DNA from: Deltaproteobacteria bacterium HGW-Deltaproteobacteria-18
GTDB lineage: Bacteria; Desulfobacterota; Desulfovibrionia; Desulfovibrionales; Desulfomicrobiaceae
Direction: 5' to 3'
DNA length: 64,000 bases
Assembly (NCBI GenBank): GCA_002841885.1
Contig: PHBE01000013.1
Location: forward strand, 44,027-108,026
Position 1 is the stretch's first letter. The number at the start of each line of letters is the position of its first letter. This document shows positions 8,688-17,084 of this stretch, in pieces. The notes under the pieces are model-generated. The model was not told the origin of the DNA. It was given only the letters and a program-made list of their open reading frames with translations, and searched no databases. The translations under genes and the position numbers were made by a program.

Positions 8688-9368
8688 ATGATTGATCAGA
8701 TTTTGCAGCAGCAGGGCGGTTTTTACGGCGCGGACACGGCATCGAAGAACGATGTCCTCGGCAAGGACGCCTTTTTGAAGCTTCTTGTGACCCAGTTGCA
8801 GAATCAGGATCCCCTGAATCCTCTGGACGACAAGGAATTCATTGCCCAGTTGGCGCAGTTCTCGAGCCTGGAGCAGATGACCAACATTTCCGAGGGCATC
8901 ACCTCTTTGACAAACAAGACCGCCCAGCAGGACATGCTCAGCGCCGTCAACTACATCGGCAAGGACGTCACGGCCTCCGGAGATGGGATCACCAAGAGCG
9001 GAAACTACGTGACCCCAGTCTACTTCACCTTGGGTGGCGCCGCCGCACAGGTTTTTGCCAATGTGTACGACGAGAACAACAACATCGTGCGCACCGAGAA
9101 GTTCACTTCCATGCAGGCCGGAGAGTTTGCATTCACCTGGGACGGTCTGGACTACAATGGGAATACGGCCAACAGCGGCCAGTACAACGTATATTTTTCA
9201 GCGGAAAGCCCAACCGGGGCAACGGTTTTTGTTGATACGGAAGTCTCCGGCACCGTGACCGCCCTGGAACAGGGCGACGGGGAGACGTTCTTCCGCCTGA
9301 GCGACGGGCGCAAGATCAGTTTCAGCGACATCAAGAAGGTCATCCAGCCGGTTGTGGCTGAAGAATAA
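8688..9368 (+). CDS. flgD: flagellar hook assembly scaffold FlgD
   Basis: A 226-residue hook cap protein. The N-terminal region has the typical LGKDAFLKLLVTQLQNQDPLNP (about residues 21-42), followed by FIAQLAQFSSLEQM, the FlgD signature. The C-terminal half (about 90-200) matches the Tudor/FnIII-like part, with FTWDGLDYNGN as its best landmark. FlgD sits at the tip of the growing hook and guides FlgE polymerisation; it is absent from the finished flagellum. The GAGGAG ribosome site lies in the gap after fliK, and flgE follows about 40 bases later. Confidence 0.95.
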   Translation: MIDQILQQQGGFYGADTASKNDVLGKDAFLKLLVTQLQNQDPLNPLDDKEFIAQLAQFSSLEQMTNISEGITSLTNKTAQQDMLSAVNYIGKDVTASGDGITKSGNYVTPVYFTLGGAAAQVFANVYDENNNIVRTEKFTSMQAGEFAFTWDGLDYNGNTANSGQYNVYFSAESPTGATVFVDTEVSGTVTALEQGDGETFFRLSDGRKISFSDIKKVIQPVVAEE

Positions 9369-9410
9369 GCATTTCACAGGTCACTGCGGTGAATCAAGAA
9401 GGGGGTAGTT

Positions 9411-11099
9411 ATGGGTTTGTCAGCATCACTGTACTCCGGGACCAGCGGTCTCAAGGCTCATGGCGAGGATATGACCGTCATCGGCAACAACATCTCCAAC
9501 GTCTCGACCATAGGGTTCAAGGGCTCGCGCATGTATTTCGAGGATGCGCTGAGCCAGCAGATCACCACCGCTTCAGGTAGCGGCCAGGTGGGACGTGGCG
9601 TGGCCGTGGGAACGGTCATGGGTGATTTTTCCCAGGGCTCCCTGGAGAGCACCACGGAAGCCACGGACCTGGCCATAGGCGGCAACGGGTTCTTCATGGT
9701 TTCGCCGGCCGGCCAGGAGGTCAACTACTATACCCGCGCCGGAAACTTCCGTTTCGACGAGGAAGGCTATCTGGTCGATCCCCGTGGTTACCGCCTGCAG
9801 GGGTGGGAAGTGCAGCAGGCAAACACGAGTGCGGCGGCCAGCGGGGACACGACCGCACAGACCTCGACCGGCGTACAGATTCTGGGTGTGCCCCAGGACG
9901 TGAAGCTGGAGAATTTTCAGTCGCCGCCGCAGGCCACGAGCCGGGTCGATTTGATCCTGAACGTGGATTCCAGCTCCGAGGACAAGTCGGTAAGTCCGAC
10001 GGATCCGTTCACCGCCCTCTTCGACACCTATGACGCCACGGCTGTGGAGCCGATCGGAGAGGCGAGCTACGCTTATCAGACGACGATAAAGGTGTACGAC
10101 GAAAACGGTTCTTCGCATAACATGACGGTCTACATGGACCCCATCGCAAATGTAGAGGTTACCGGCGCAGCCGCGGGCAAGCGGTACTGGGAATACATAA
10201 TTGCCGTGCCGCCCGGTGAGGACAACCGTGAGTTCTGGGGCGCGGGAGACGAGAAGCGCGGAATCCTCATGAGTGGCACCTTGACCTTCAACGCGGCCGG
10301 TGAACTTGAGAACATGTCTGCGTTTACGGTGAATGATCCTGCAGCCGATCCGGAGCTGGCCGCGTCCTGGGTTCCGGCAAACTTCTCGCAAAATGGCTAT
10401 CCGATTTGCACCGCCAACTTTCTGGGAACCGCCAATGGCAGTACCACGGGTTCGGGAACACTCTCCGAGAGTGAAAACACAAAAAATATTGAGATTAACT
10501 TTGGTGTGCGAAACAAGACTTCTTCGTGGGAACCGGGGCCCGCTATTCCCCCTGCCGCGGCAACCGGTCAAGACAATTTGGGGGACTATCCGACAATCGA
10601 TACGTCAGGCGCTACGCCTGTACTGGTAGGTAGTCTCGATGCAATAAATGGTTTCGCGTCGACGGAGCTCAGCGCGCTCTCGTCCACCAACTACAGCACA
10701 GGTTCCACGACCATCTTCCAGGCGCAGGACGGTTACACCGCAGGCTTTCTGCAGAACCTCTCCGTCGACCGTGACGGGGTCATCACCGGCCGATACTCCA
10801 ACGGTCAGGTCCTGCAGCTCTTCGCCGTGACCCTGGCCACTTTCAACAACAACTACGCCCTGTTCCGCGAGGGCGGCAACCTCTTCTCCGAGACCCGCTC
10901 TTCGGGGCCGCCCATCACCGGGCTGGCCAACACAGGAGGCAAGGGCAGCATCGCCTCCAACTCCCTGGAGCAGTCCAACGTGGACCTGGCCACGGAATTC
11001 GTAAAGATGATCACCACGGAAAAGGGCTTTCAGGCCAACTCCAAGACCATCACCACCGTCGATCAGATGCTGACCGTACTCATACAGCTCAAGCGTTAA
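9411..11099 (+). CDS. flgE: flagellar hook protein FlgE
   Basis: A 562-residue hook subunit. The N-terminus MGLSASLYSGTSGLKAHGED and NNISNVSTIGFKGSRMYF carry the flagellar rod/hook motif (residues about 1-40). The C-terminus, with EFVKMITTEKGFQANSKTI, is the matching C-terminal domain whose helices pair with the N-terminus in the filament core. The middle (about 150-470) is the variable surface-exposed domain and makes the protein longer than the roughly 400-residue enteric FlgE. A GGGGG-type ribosome site precedes the ATG. It ends the fliK-flgD-flgE run; a 51-base bidirectional terminator follows. Confidence 0.95.
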   Translation: MGLSASLYSGTSGLKAHGEDMTVIGNNISNVSTIGFKGSRMYFEDALSQQITTASGSGQVGRGVAVGTVMGDFSQGSLESTTEATDLAIGGNGFFMVSPAGQEVNYYTRAGNFRFDEEGYLVDPRGYRLQGWEVQQANTSAAASGDTTAQTSTGVQILGVPQDVKLENFQSPPQATSRVDLILNVDSSSEDKSVSPTDPFTALFDTYDATAVEPIGEASYAYQTTIKVYDENGSSHNMTVYMDPIANVEVTGAAAGKRYWEYIIAVPPGEDNREFWGAGDEKRGILMSGTLTFNAAGELENMSAFTVNDPAADPELAASWVPANFSQNGYPICTANFLGTANGSTTGSGTLSESENTKNIEINFGVRNKTSSWEPGPAIPPAAATGQDNLGDYPTIDTSGATPVLVGSLDAINGFASTELSALSSTNYSTGSTTIFQAQDGYTAGFLQNLSVDRDGVITGRYSNGQVLQLFAVTLATFNNNYALFREGGNLFSETRSSGPPITGLANTGGKGSIASNSLEQSNVDLATEFVKMITTEKGFQANSKTITTVDQMLTVLIQLKR

Positions 11100-11111
11100 T
11101 CTTCTGAACTC

Positions 11112-11162
11112 GCACAACAAAAAACCCGCGACGGTAATTCCGGAGCGGGTTTTTTGTTGTGC
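11112..11162. terminator. bidirectional terminator between flgE and flaG
   Basis: An 18-bp perfect inverted repeat (ending ACCCGC / GCGGGT at the loop, 15-base loop) with A6 on the left and T6 on the right inside the stem. It can therefore stop transcription from both convergent genes. Confidence 0.88.
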
Positions 11163-11174
11163 AGGAGAAAGTGG

Positions 11175-11558
11175 CTAGAGCGCTCTATCCAGAAAAAGGC
11201 CAACCATCTTTTCTATGGATGCCGCCAGATCAAGCATTTCGTCGGCGGGGATCTTGCGGATCAGCTTTTGCGTTTCGGGGTCACGCACTTCCACCTGAAC
11301 CTTGTCGGTTTTCTCGTCGATGTTAAACTTCAGGTTCACGCCCAGGGAAGACATGTACGAGTCTACCGCATCGGTCAGGTTTTGCAGCTTCTGCAAGGAA
11401 ATTTCTTCCGACTCGTCAGGCGTGGTGCCTTGCGGCCGACCCGGAAGGACGCCCGATTCGGCGCGCTCCGCGTATTCGAAATCGGATTTGAGTTGCGTGG
11501 TTTGCTCAACGGGCGCCAGCAGGTCCTGGGGCTCGTAGGAGAGAGAGGTGATTTTCAT
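11175..11558 (-). CDS. flaG: FlaG family flagellar protein
   Basis: A 127-residue soluble protein. The C-terminal two thirds match FlaG: LKFNIDEKTDKVQVEVRD (about residues 75-92), then LIRKIPADEMLDLA. The N-terminal 55 residues are variable and acidic. FlaG proteins are linked to filament length or flagellin assembly; loss in other bacteria gives altered filaments. It is divergent from flagellin, with a sigma-28 promoter upstream and a GGAGG ribosome site before the ATG. It converges on flgE over a shared terminator. The precise role is not known from sequence. Confidence 0.88.
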   Translation of the reverse strand: MKITSLSYEPQDLLAPVEQTTQLKSDFEYAERAESGVLPGRPQGTTPDESEEISLQKLQNLTDAVDSYMSSLGVNLKFNIDEKTDKVQVEVRDPETQKLIRKIPADEMLDLAASIEKMVGLFLDRAL

Positions 11559-11595
11559 GGCCGAGGCCTCCTCTTGATAGATGGATTCATCTTTC

Positions 11596-11622
11596 TAATC
11601 GTCCAGAGAGGAGAAAACTTTA
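11596..11622 (-). promoter_or_regulatory. sigma-28 (FliA) promoter for flaG
   Basis: Read on the minus strand: TAAAGTTT, 11 bases, GACGATTA. The consensus is TAAAGTTT-N11-GCCGATAA, so the first element is perfect and the second matches at six of eight positions. It lies about 38 bases before the flaG start. Confidence 0.8.
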
Positions 11623-11708
11623 GGCGTGAGAGGCAATTTTGACCTCTTTGGTGGAATGCCGCTGGCGATCAATTTCTAACCTGCTGAAAATAAAGGCCAA
11701 GCTTTAAA

Positions 11709-11724
11709 TGGCATTCTGCGTGCA
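11709..11724 (+). promoter_or_regulatory. sigma-54 promoter for flagellin
   Basis: TGGCATTCTGCGTGCA has the invariant GG and GC exactly ten bases apart (consensus TGGCAC-N5-TTGCA). It lies about 36 bases before the flagellin ATG, which carries an AAGGAGGAT ribosome site that could also bind CsrA. Confidence 0.75.
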
Positions 11725-11759
11725 ATGTCGCGTGCATACCAGCGTAAGGAGGATCTCAC

Positions 11760-12686
11760 ATGTCTTTGGTCATAAATCACAACTTGATGGCGATGAACTC
11801 CGCCAGGAACCTGTCCAATTCGTACAGCAATTTAGCAACCTCGACCCGGCGCCTATCCTCCGGATTGCGCGTTGGCACCGCCGCCGACGACGCGGCAGGC
11901 CTCGCCATCCGGGAGTTGATGCGCGCCGATATTGCGTCCCTCAATCAAGGTGTCCGCAACGCCAACGATGCCATCTCCATGATTCAGACGGCCGACGGTG
12001 CCCTGCAGGTCATCGATGAAAAATTGATCCGCATGAAAGAATTGGCCACCCAGGCAGCTACCGGCACCTATGGTTCGGATCAGCGCCTGATCATCGATTC
12101 GGAGTACCAGGCCATGGCCTCGGAAATTACCCGAATCGCCAATGCGACAGATTTCAACGGAATTTATCTGCTCAACGGCAATCTTTCATCCTCGTATCAG
12201 AATGCCGCCGAATGGAGGCTCGATCACAGCGGTGCCGGCCTGCAGTCCAGAGGGGCACTGAAGATCCATTTCGGCACCGGCAATGACAGCAGCGAAGACT
12301 ACTACTACATCGCCATCGGCAATTCCACCGCTTCGGCCCTGGGTGTAGGAAACCAATCCGACCGCAGTATCTCGAGCGCGGGATTCAGCATCTCCACCCA
12401 GCAGGGAGCCCAGGAAGCGCTCGACGCCATCAACACCGCCATTATTTCCAAGGACAAGATCCGGGCCAGTCTTGGTTCGCTGCAGAACCGGCTGGAGAAT
12501 ACCATCACCAACCTGACCATCCAGGCCGAGAATCTGCAGGCCGCGGAGTCCCGCATCTCCGACGTGGATGTGGCTCAGGAAATGACGGAATTCGTGCGCA
12601 ACCAGATCCTGACCCAATCTGCCGTGGCCATGCTGGCTCAGGCCAACCAGCTGCCGCAGATGGCCATGCAGCTCATGCAGGGCTAA
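11760..12686 (+). CDS. fliC: flagellin
   Basis: A 308-residue filament protein. The N-terminal domain (residues 1-140) begins MSLVINHNLMAMNSARNL and contains LSSGLRVGTAADDAAGLAI, the core D0/D1 signature. The C-terminal domain (from about 225) includes LGSLQNRLENTI and ISDVDVAQEMTEF and ends LPQMAMQLMQG. The variable centre is short (about 140-220), giving a compact filament surface. The ATG is preceded by AAGGAGG. A sigma-54 promoter lies upstream and a terminator follows. Translation is probably controlled by CsrA and released by FliW, both encoded at 42248-42933; this is inferred from other bacteria plus the GGAGGA in the leader. Confidence 0.95.
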   Translation: MSLVINHNLMAMNSARNLSNSYSNLATSTRRLSSGLRVGTAADDAAGLAIRELMRADIASLNQGVRNANDAISMIQTADGALQVIDEKLIRMKELATQAATGTYGSDQRLIIDSEYQAMASEITRIANATDFNGIYLLNGNLSSSYQNAAEWRLDHSGAGLQSRGALKIHFGTGNDSSEDYYYIAIGNSTASALGVGNQSDRSISSAGFSISTQQGAQEALDAINTAIISKDKIRASLGSLQNRLENTITNLTIQAENLQAAESRISDVDVAQEMTEFVRNQILTQSAVAMLAQANQLPQMAMQLMQG

Positions 12687-12722
12687 TCAGGGAATTATCG
12701 GCAAAGGCAATGATCAAAGACA

Positions 12723-12753
12723 AAGCCGGGGCTTTTGGCCCCGGCTTGTTTTC
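12723..12753 (+). terminator. terminator after flagellin
   Basis: AAGCCGGGGC pairs with GCCCCGGCTT and is followed by GTTTTCTTG. Confidence 0.85.
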
Positions 12754-12783
12754 TTGCCATGCCTCTTGCGGGTGAAGATGGTC

Positions 12784-13512
12784 TTACGCTTCAGGCCCGG
12801 AAAGATCGGGAAAGCGTTTCCGCAGCAGCAGCAGAGCCTGTTCGGCCGCGCCCTGTTCAGCCTTGCGCATGCTGCGCTCCTCCCATTCCACTTCGGTTTT
12901 ATCCGGCATGGTTACGACGACGGTGTACTGCTTGGCGTGTTCCGGGCCGTGACTGTCGCGCAACGCGTATGAAGGCCGGGCCTTCCAGATGCGCTGGGTG
13001 GCTTCCTGCAACAGGCTTTTGAAGTCACGCGGGCGGAAGGTCTCCGGAGGCGCGGGCCACTGCCCCTCAAACAAAAAATTGACACATGTGATCGCGGACG
13101 CAAGGCCACCATCAAGGTAGACGGCTCCCAGCACCGCTTCCAGGGCATCGCTCAGCACGGAATTTTTTTCTCTTCCGCCCTGCACATCCTCCCCGCGGCC
13201 CAGGAGCAGGCATTCGCCGAGGCGAATCTTTCTGGCCGCCTGCGCCAGCGCGCCCTCACTGACCAGCGCGGAACGCATTTTGGTAAGATGGCCTTCCTGC
13301 ACTTCCGGGAATTTGCGAAATAATTCCTGGGATACAGCCAACTCCAGAACAGCATCACCAAGAAATTCGAGCCGTTCGTTATGCGGACAGGCGTGTTCAT
13401 TGGCGTGGGAACTGTGTGTGAGAGCTTGGATTAAAAGCTTGACTTGCTTGAATTCATAATGGATTTCATTCTGCAGCGCTTGCAGTGCATCCGATGGAAC
13501 TTCCAGTGACAT
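12784..13512 (-). CDS. rnc: ribonuclease III
   Basis: A 242-residue double-stranded RNA endonuclease. The catalytic signature ERLEFLGDAVLEL is at residues 46-58, and the second metal-binding stretch (SDALEAVLGAVYLDGG) at about 121-136. A double-stranded RNA-binding domain occupies the last 75 residues (KSLLQEATQR, then RKAEQGAAEQALLLL). The enzyme matures rRNA and cleaves structured leaders; the hairpin before pnp in this window is a plausible target. The start at 13512 has GGAG in the leader. It is divergent from the acyl-CoA synthetase gene with only about 11 bases between the two starts. Confidence 0.95.
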   Translation of the reverse strand: MSLEVPSDALQALQNEIHYEFKQVKLLIQALTHSSHANEHACPHNERLEFLGDAVLELAVSQELFRKFPEVQEGHLTKMRSALVSEGALAQAARKIRLGECLLLGRGEDVQGGREKNSVLSDALEAVLGAVYLDGGLASAITCVNFLFEGQWPAPPETFRPRDFKSLLQEATQRIWKARPSYALRDSHGPEHAKQYTVVVTMPDKTEVEWEERSMRKAEQGAAEQALLLLRKRFPDLSGPEA

Positions 13513-13523
13513 TAAGGTTCTCC

Positions 13524-15617
13524 ATGAGAGACGATTATCTTCACGCCCTATTTTCTCCCCAAGCTATCGCCGTTGTCGGATCATTCGACAGCGCAGGAGC
13601 CTCGGCCCGTGTCGTGCTTTCCAATCTTGAAGGCTGGGGGTATCAGGGGAGGATTGTTCCCGTCAATTGGACCTCCAGGCAGGCTCCCGGCAATCTTGAA
13701 GACCTCAAGGGGATCGACCTTGCGGTGGTCTGCCTTGTCCCTGAGCTTGTGCCCGACGCCCTGGAGCGGATCGCGGACATGGGCATCAAGGCGGTCATCA
13801 TCACCTCCGCCGGATTTCGGGAGATCGGAGGGCAGGGCTACTACCTCGAAGAATCCATCATCCAGCTGGCTGAGCGCCGAAACCTGACCCTGCTTGGCCC
13901 CAACTGTCTGGGCGTGGCCTCCTGGGCCGACCATCTGAACGCATCGCTCATCTCCCGGCTGCCCAGCCAGGGCAACATCGCCTTTTTTTCGCCGTCCGGA
14001 TCCATGTGCAACGCAATTCTGGATTGGGCCGCAAGCGAGGATATAGGCTTTTCCAAATTCGCAAGCCTCGGTAACCGCGCGGTCATCGATGAAGCGTCCA
14101 TGCTCCAGTTTCTGGCCGAAGACCCCCAGACCAGCGTTATCATAGGTTACCTTGAGGGCATGAACAACGGCCGTCGTTTTGCGCGCATCAGCCAGACCAT
14201 CACCCACGAAAAGCCGGTCATCATGCTGCAGGCCGGTATGACAGAACACGGGCAGAAGGCAATTTCTTCCCATGTGGGCGCTCTCACTGGATCGGAGCGG
14301 GCCTATCAGACGGCCCTGCGGCAGGCGGGCATCATCCAGGTGGACAATCTCTCCACTCTTTTCGACCTGGCGCGCATGTTCGGAACCCAGTCGCTGCCCA
14401 AGGGGCCGAATCTGGCCATCGTCACCAATTCCGGAGGAGCCGGGATTCTGGCCGCCGACGGAATGGCCGGGACCAGCCTCAACCTCCCGCGCCTTGGCCG
14501 CGATACGGCCGCCCGCCTGGCTGACGTTCTTCCCCGCCATGCGCAGACATCCAATCTTGTGGACATAGGCATGGAAGCCACTCCCGTGCAGTATGCCCAG
14601 GCCCTGGACACGGTGCTTCGCGACCGGCAGATTCAGATGGCCTTGCTGGTCATCGCTCCGGGACTTGGCGTGGACCTGCAGGCCATCGTGCGCGAACTGG
14701 TCGCCTTGCCCAGGCCGGATGGCAAGACCGTTGCGGTCTGCCTGATCGGCCAGGAAGGGGTGATGGAAGAGAAACGTTTTCTGCAGCGTCACGGCCTGCC
14801 CTGCTATTCCAACCCCAAGGCGGCGCTGGCCAGTTTCGAGGCCATGCTTCGCTATGCCGGGTGGAAGACCAAATCCTACCCTGTGGAGGTCTGTTACCGC
14901 CGGGACAAGGCCAAGGCCGAGCGTTTTCTGAAGGACTGTCTGGATGTCCGCAAGACCGAGCTGTTCGGCTTTGAAATGCAGCCCCTGCTCATGGCCTACG
15001 AGCTTGGCTTTCCTCGTACGGAGCTTGCCCGCACCAGCAAGAGCGCGGTCAAGATCGCCAAGCGTTTGGCCTGTTCCGTGGCACTGAAGATTGCATCCCC
15101 GCATATCGAGTACAAAAGCGATGTGGGCGGGGTCGAGGTCAACCTGCAGACTTCCGAAGAGGTTCGCCAGGCCTTTTTGCAAGTGACCTCGCGCGTGCAG
15201 CGCCTGCGCAGCGAAGCCTTTGTCTCGGGCTGTCTGGTCCAGGAGATGATTCTGGGCAAACCGGCGGAAGTCTGCATCCGGGTCCAGCGCGACCCGAAAT
15301 TCGGTCCACTGATCCGTTTCGGGCTGTCGGGCAGTCAGGCGGACATTTTTCAGGAGTATTCGATGCGCCTTGCGCCGCTATCCCTGGAAGACGCCTCCGG
15401 AATGATGCGCGAGCTCAAGGTCTTCTCTCTGCTCAAGCGGGAGCGCGGGCGCGACGCGCTGGACTTGAGGGCTCTTGAGGATGTATTGCTTACAGTGTCG
15501 CAGATGACTCTGGATTTTCCTGAAATTTACACCCTGGAGTTCGATCCTGTTCTGGTCACGTCGAGGGGGGCCTGGGTGGCCGGAGCGCGAATGTCTCTTT
15601 TGCCTCAGTCTGAATAG
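13524..15617 (+). CDS. acyl-CoA/acetyl-CoA synthetase (ADP-forming), alpha and beta domains fused
   Basis: A 697-residue single-chain enzyme of the acetate-CoA ligase (ADP-forming) family. It interconverts acyl-CoA + ADP + Pi and acid + CoA + ATP. In order: CoA-binding Rossmann domain (residues about 5-130, IAVVGSF near the start), two succinyl-CoA-ligase-like domains (about 140-450; SSHVGALTGSERAY carries the histidine region), and an ATP-grasp domain (about 470-690; LKIASPHIEYKSDVGGV). The start at 13524 has TAAGG upstream; earlier in-frame ATGs lie inside rnc. The next gene is a phosphotransacetylase-like protein 49 bases on, so both probably serve acetate or short-acyl metabolism with ATP gain. 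The true substrate (acetate, other acids) is not resolved. Confidence 0.85.
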   Translation: MRDDYLHALFSPQAIAVVGSFDSAGASARVVLSNLEGWGYQGRIVPVNWTSRQAPGNLEDLKGIDLAVVCLVPELVPDALERIADMGIKAVIITSAGFREIGGQGYYLEESIIQLAERRNLTLLGPNCLGVASWADHLNASLISRLPSQGNIAFFSPSGSMCNAILDWAASEDIGFSKFASLGNRAVIDEASMLQFLAEDPQTSVIIGYLEGMNNGRRFARISQTITHEKPVIMLQAGMTEHGQKAISSHVGALTGSERAYQTALRQAGIIQVDNLSTLFDLARMFGTQSLPKGPNLAIVTNSGGAGILAADGMAGTSLNLPRLGRDTAARLADVLPRHAQTSNLVDIGMEATPVQYAQALDTVLRDRQIQMALLVIAPGLGVDLQAIVRELVALPRPDGKTVAVCLIGQEGVMEEKRFLQRHGLPCYSNPKAALASFEAMLRYAGWKTKSYPVEVCYRRDKAKAERFLKDCLDVRKTELFGFEMQPLLMAYELGFPRTELARTSKSAVKIAKRLACSVALKIASPHIEYKSDVGGVEVNLQTSEEVRQAFLQVTSRVQRLRSEAFVSGCLVQEMILGKPAEVCIRVQRDPKFGPLIRFGLSGSQADIFQEYSMRLAPLSLEDASGMMRELKVFSLLKRERGRDALDLRALEDVLLTVSQMTLDFPEIYTLEFDPVLVTSRGAWVAGARMSLLPQSE

Positions 15618-15666
15618 TCGGGCCGTGATCGGAAAAATAATTTCGCAGTCCTGATCGGGAGGGAAT

Positions 15667-16728
15667 ATGGTAGGAATTTATGTAGGGGCGACATCCGGCT
15701 ATTCCGGTAAAAACATGATTGCCATGGGGATCGGGCTCAAGCTGCAGAAAGAGGGCTACCGGGTCGGATACATGAAGCCGGTGGGGGCCTTGCCGCAGGA
15801 AAAGAACGGAGTGCTGGGCGATGCCGACGCGTTCTTCGTTCAGGACATTCTGGGTCTTTCCGACAACCCCACTCTGGTCACTCCCGTGGTCGTGGATCAG
15901 GATTTCAAGATGAAGGCCTTCACGGGCAAGTGCGAAGACCTGATGCCGCGCATCAAGGCCGCCTATGAAGAGCTCGGCAAGGACAAGGACGTCATGATCG
16001 TGGCCGGTTCCGGAAGCATGTACTCGGGCAAGTACTGCGGTGTGGACGGGATAAGCGTCGTCAAATCGTTGGGTATAAAATCCATCATCATTGACCGTTA
16101 CGTCAAAGAGCTCAATTACGATTATCTCATCGCCATGAAAGAACTGCTCGGCGAGCAGCTGCTTGGCGTGCTCCTGAACGACATTCCTCCGGTCTTCAAG
16201 GAAGAGCTTGATTCGCTTCTGCATCCGTTCATGGAGAGCAAGGGCATAAAGGTTCTGGGCAAGATCCCGTCCGATCCGCTCATGGGCGCCATCAAGGTCG
16301 CGGATCTGGCCGACCGTCTGGGCGGCAAGGTCATCACCGCCCAGGACAAGTCCGAACGGGTGGTGGAGAATTTTCTGATCGGCACGATGCAGGTCGAAAA
16401 TTTCATGACTCATTTCCGCAAGAGCAAGAAGTCCGCGATCATTGTCGGTGGAGACCGCTCCGACGTGCAGCTGGTGGCCCTTGAAGGGCAGTGTCAGTGT
16501 CTGGTGCTGACCGGCAATCTCTACCCCAACGACATCATCATGACCCGGGCCGAGGTCCTCGAAGTGCCCATTGTGGTTGTTCGTGACGATACCTTCACCG
16601 TGGCCAAGAAGATGGAAGCCATCCTGTCGCGGCACAAGTTGCGCGACGTGATCAAGATCCAGCACGGTTCACAGCTGGTCAGCTCCATCATCGATTTCCA
16701 GTACATGAAGGAAAGTCTTGGGATCTGA
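15667..16728 (+). CDS. phosphotransacetylase-family regulatory protein (BioD-like domain plus DRTGG domain)
   Basis: A 353-residue soluble protein. Residues 1-190 form a BioD/AAA-like nucleotide-binding domain with a P-loop variant GATSGYSGKN (7-16). Residues about 215-320 form a DRTGG domain. This pair equals the N-terminal regulatory half of long bacterial phosphotransacetylases, but the catalytic phosphate acetyltransferase domain is absent. The likely role is sensing or regulation of acetyl-CoA metabolism, not catalysis; the partner may be the upstream ADP-forming synthetase. The start follows GGGAGG. The gene is followed by a strong terminator at 16754. The exact activity is unknown. Confidence 0.82.
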   Translation: MVGIYVGATSGYSGKNMIAMGIGLKLQKEGYRVGYMKPVGALPQEKNGVLGDADAFFVQDILGLSDNPTLVTPVVVDQDFKMKAFTGKCEDLMPRIKAAYEELGKDKDVMIVAGSGSMYSGKYCGVDGISVVKSLGIKSIIIDRYVKELNYDYLIAMKELLGEQLLGVLLNDIPPVFKEELDSLLHPFMESKGIKVLGKIPSDPLMGAIKVADLADRLGGKVITAQDKSERVVENFLIGTMQVENFMTHFRKSKKSAIIVGGDRSDVQLVALEGQCQCLVLTGNLYPNDIIMTRAEVLEVPIVVVRDDTFTVAKKMEAILSRHKLRDVIKIQHGSQLVSSIIDFQYMKESLGI

Positions 16729-16753
16729 AACTTCGGACCTCAGGCCAAAAGGA

Positions 16754-16785
16754 AAAAGCCCCGTGAAATCGGGGCTTTTTTTTTT
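16754..16785 (+). terminator. intrinsic terminator after the DRTGG gene
   Basis: AAAGCCCCG pairs with CGGGGCTTT around TGAAAT and runs into ten T. Confidence 0.92.
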
Positions 16786-16793
16786 CGGGAGGC

Positions 16794-16969
16794 GCGATCC
16801 GGCGCGGGCCAGGCAAGGTCTGCCGGAACTCCCTCGCCGGCCTCGTAATGCTTCCCGGCCTTGAGCTTTGGGTTGAGGGCAGAGCACTGTCCGTCACGCG
16901 GCCGGGAAACAAACGATTCTTGGCTCCGTCAGACAGCCGACAGCCCTTGCCTGGCCCGCGCCGGATCGC
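16794..16969 (-). repeat. structured repeat, copy A
   Basis: The outer stem is a perfect 25-bp inverted repeat (16794-16818 with 16945-16969). The inner stem pairs 16850-16860 with 16900-16910. Between them lie the conserved strands CCGGAACTCC...GGCCTCGTAATG on the left and ACAAACGAT...GTCAGACAGCCGAC on the right, shared with copies B, C and D. On the minus strand the inner stem can continue through TCGT/ACGA and GGC/GCC. The copy lies between the convergent DRTGG and cimA genes, downstream of cimA on the minus strand. Stem sequences differ from other copies but stay paired. Confidence 0.85.
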
Positions 16970-17008
16970 TTGCGGTCGTGTGCAGAGTCTGGGAAAAAAA
17001 AGCAATGT

Positions 17009-17033
17009 GTGCAGGGGGTGAGCCCCCCTGCAC
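17009..17033 (-). terminator. GC-rich hairpin after cimA, partner of repeat copy A
   Basis: GTGCAGGGGG and CCCCCTGCAC pair. On the minus strand the stem is followed 6-7 bases later by eight T (16993-17000), so it can end cimA transcription. Hairpins with the same GCAGGGG/CCCCTGC core and a neighbouring GCCTCCGG accompany copies C and D. Confidence 0.7.
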
Positions 17034-17084
17034 GTCGGAGGCATTCTTTTCGGGTGGCTCGTTGCGCATCGGGTTGCTTTGCCG

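Noticed and set aside
13581..15182. 533-codon minus-strand open frame
   Set aside because: It is antisense to the acyl-CoA synthetase, low-complexity in composition, and has no ribosome site; a GC-rich shadow.
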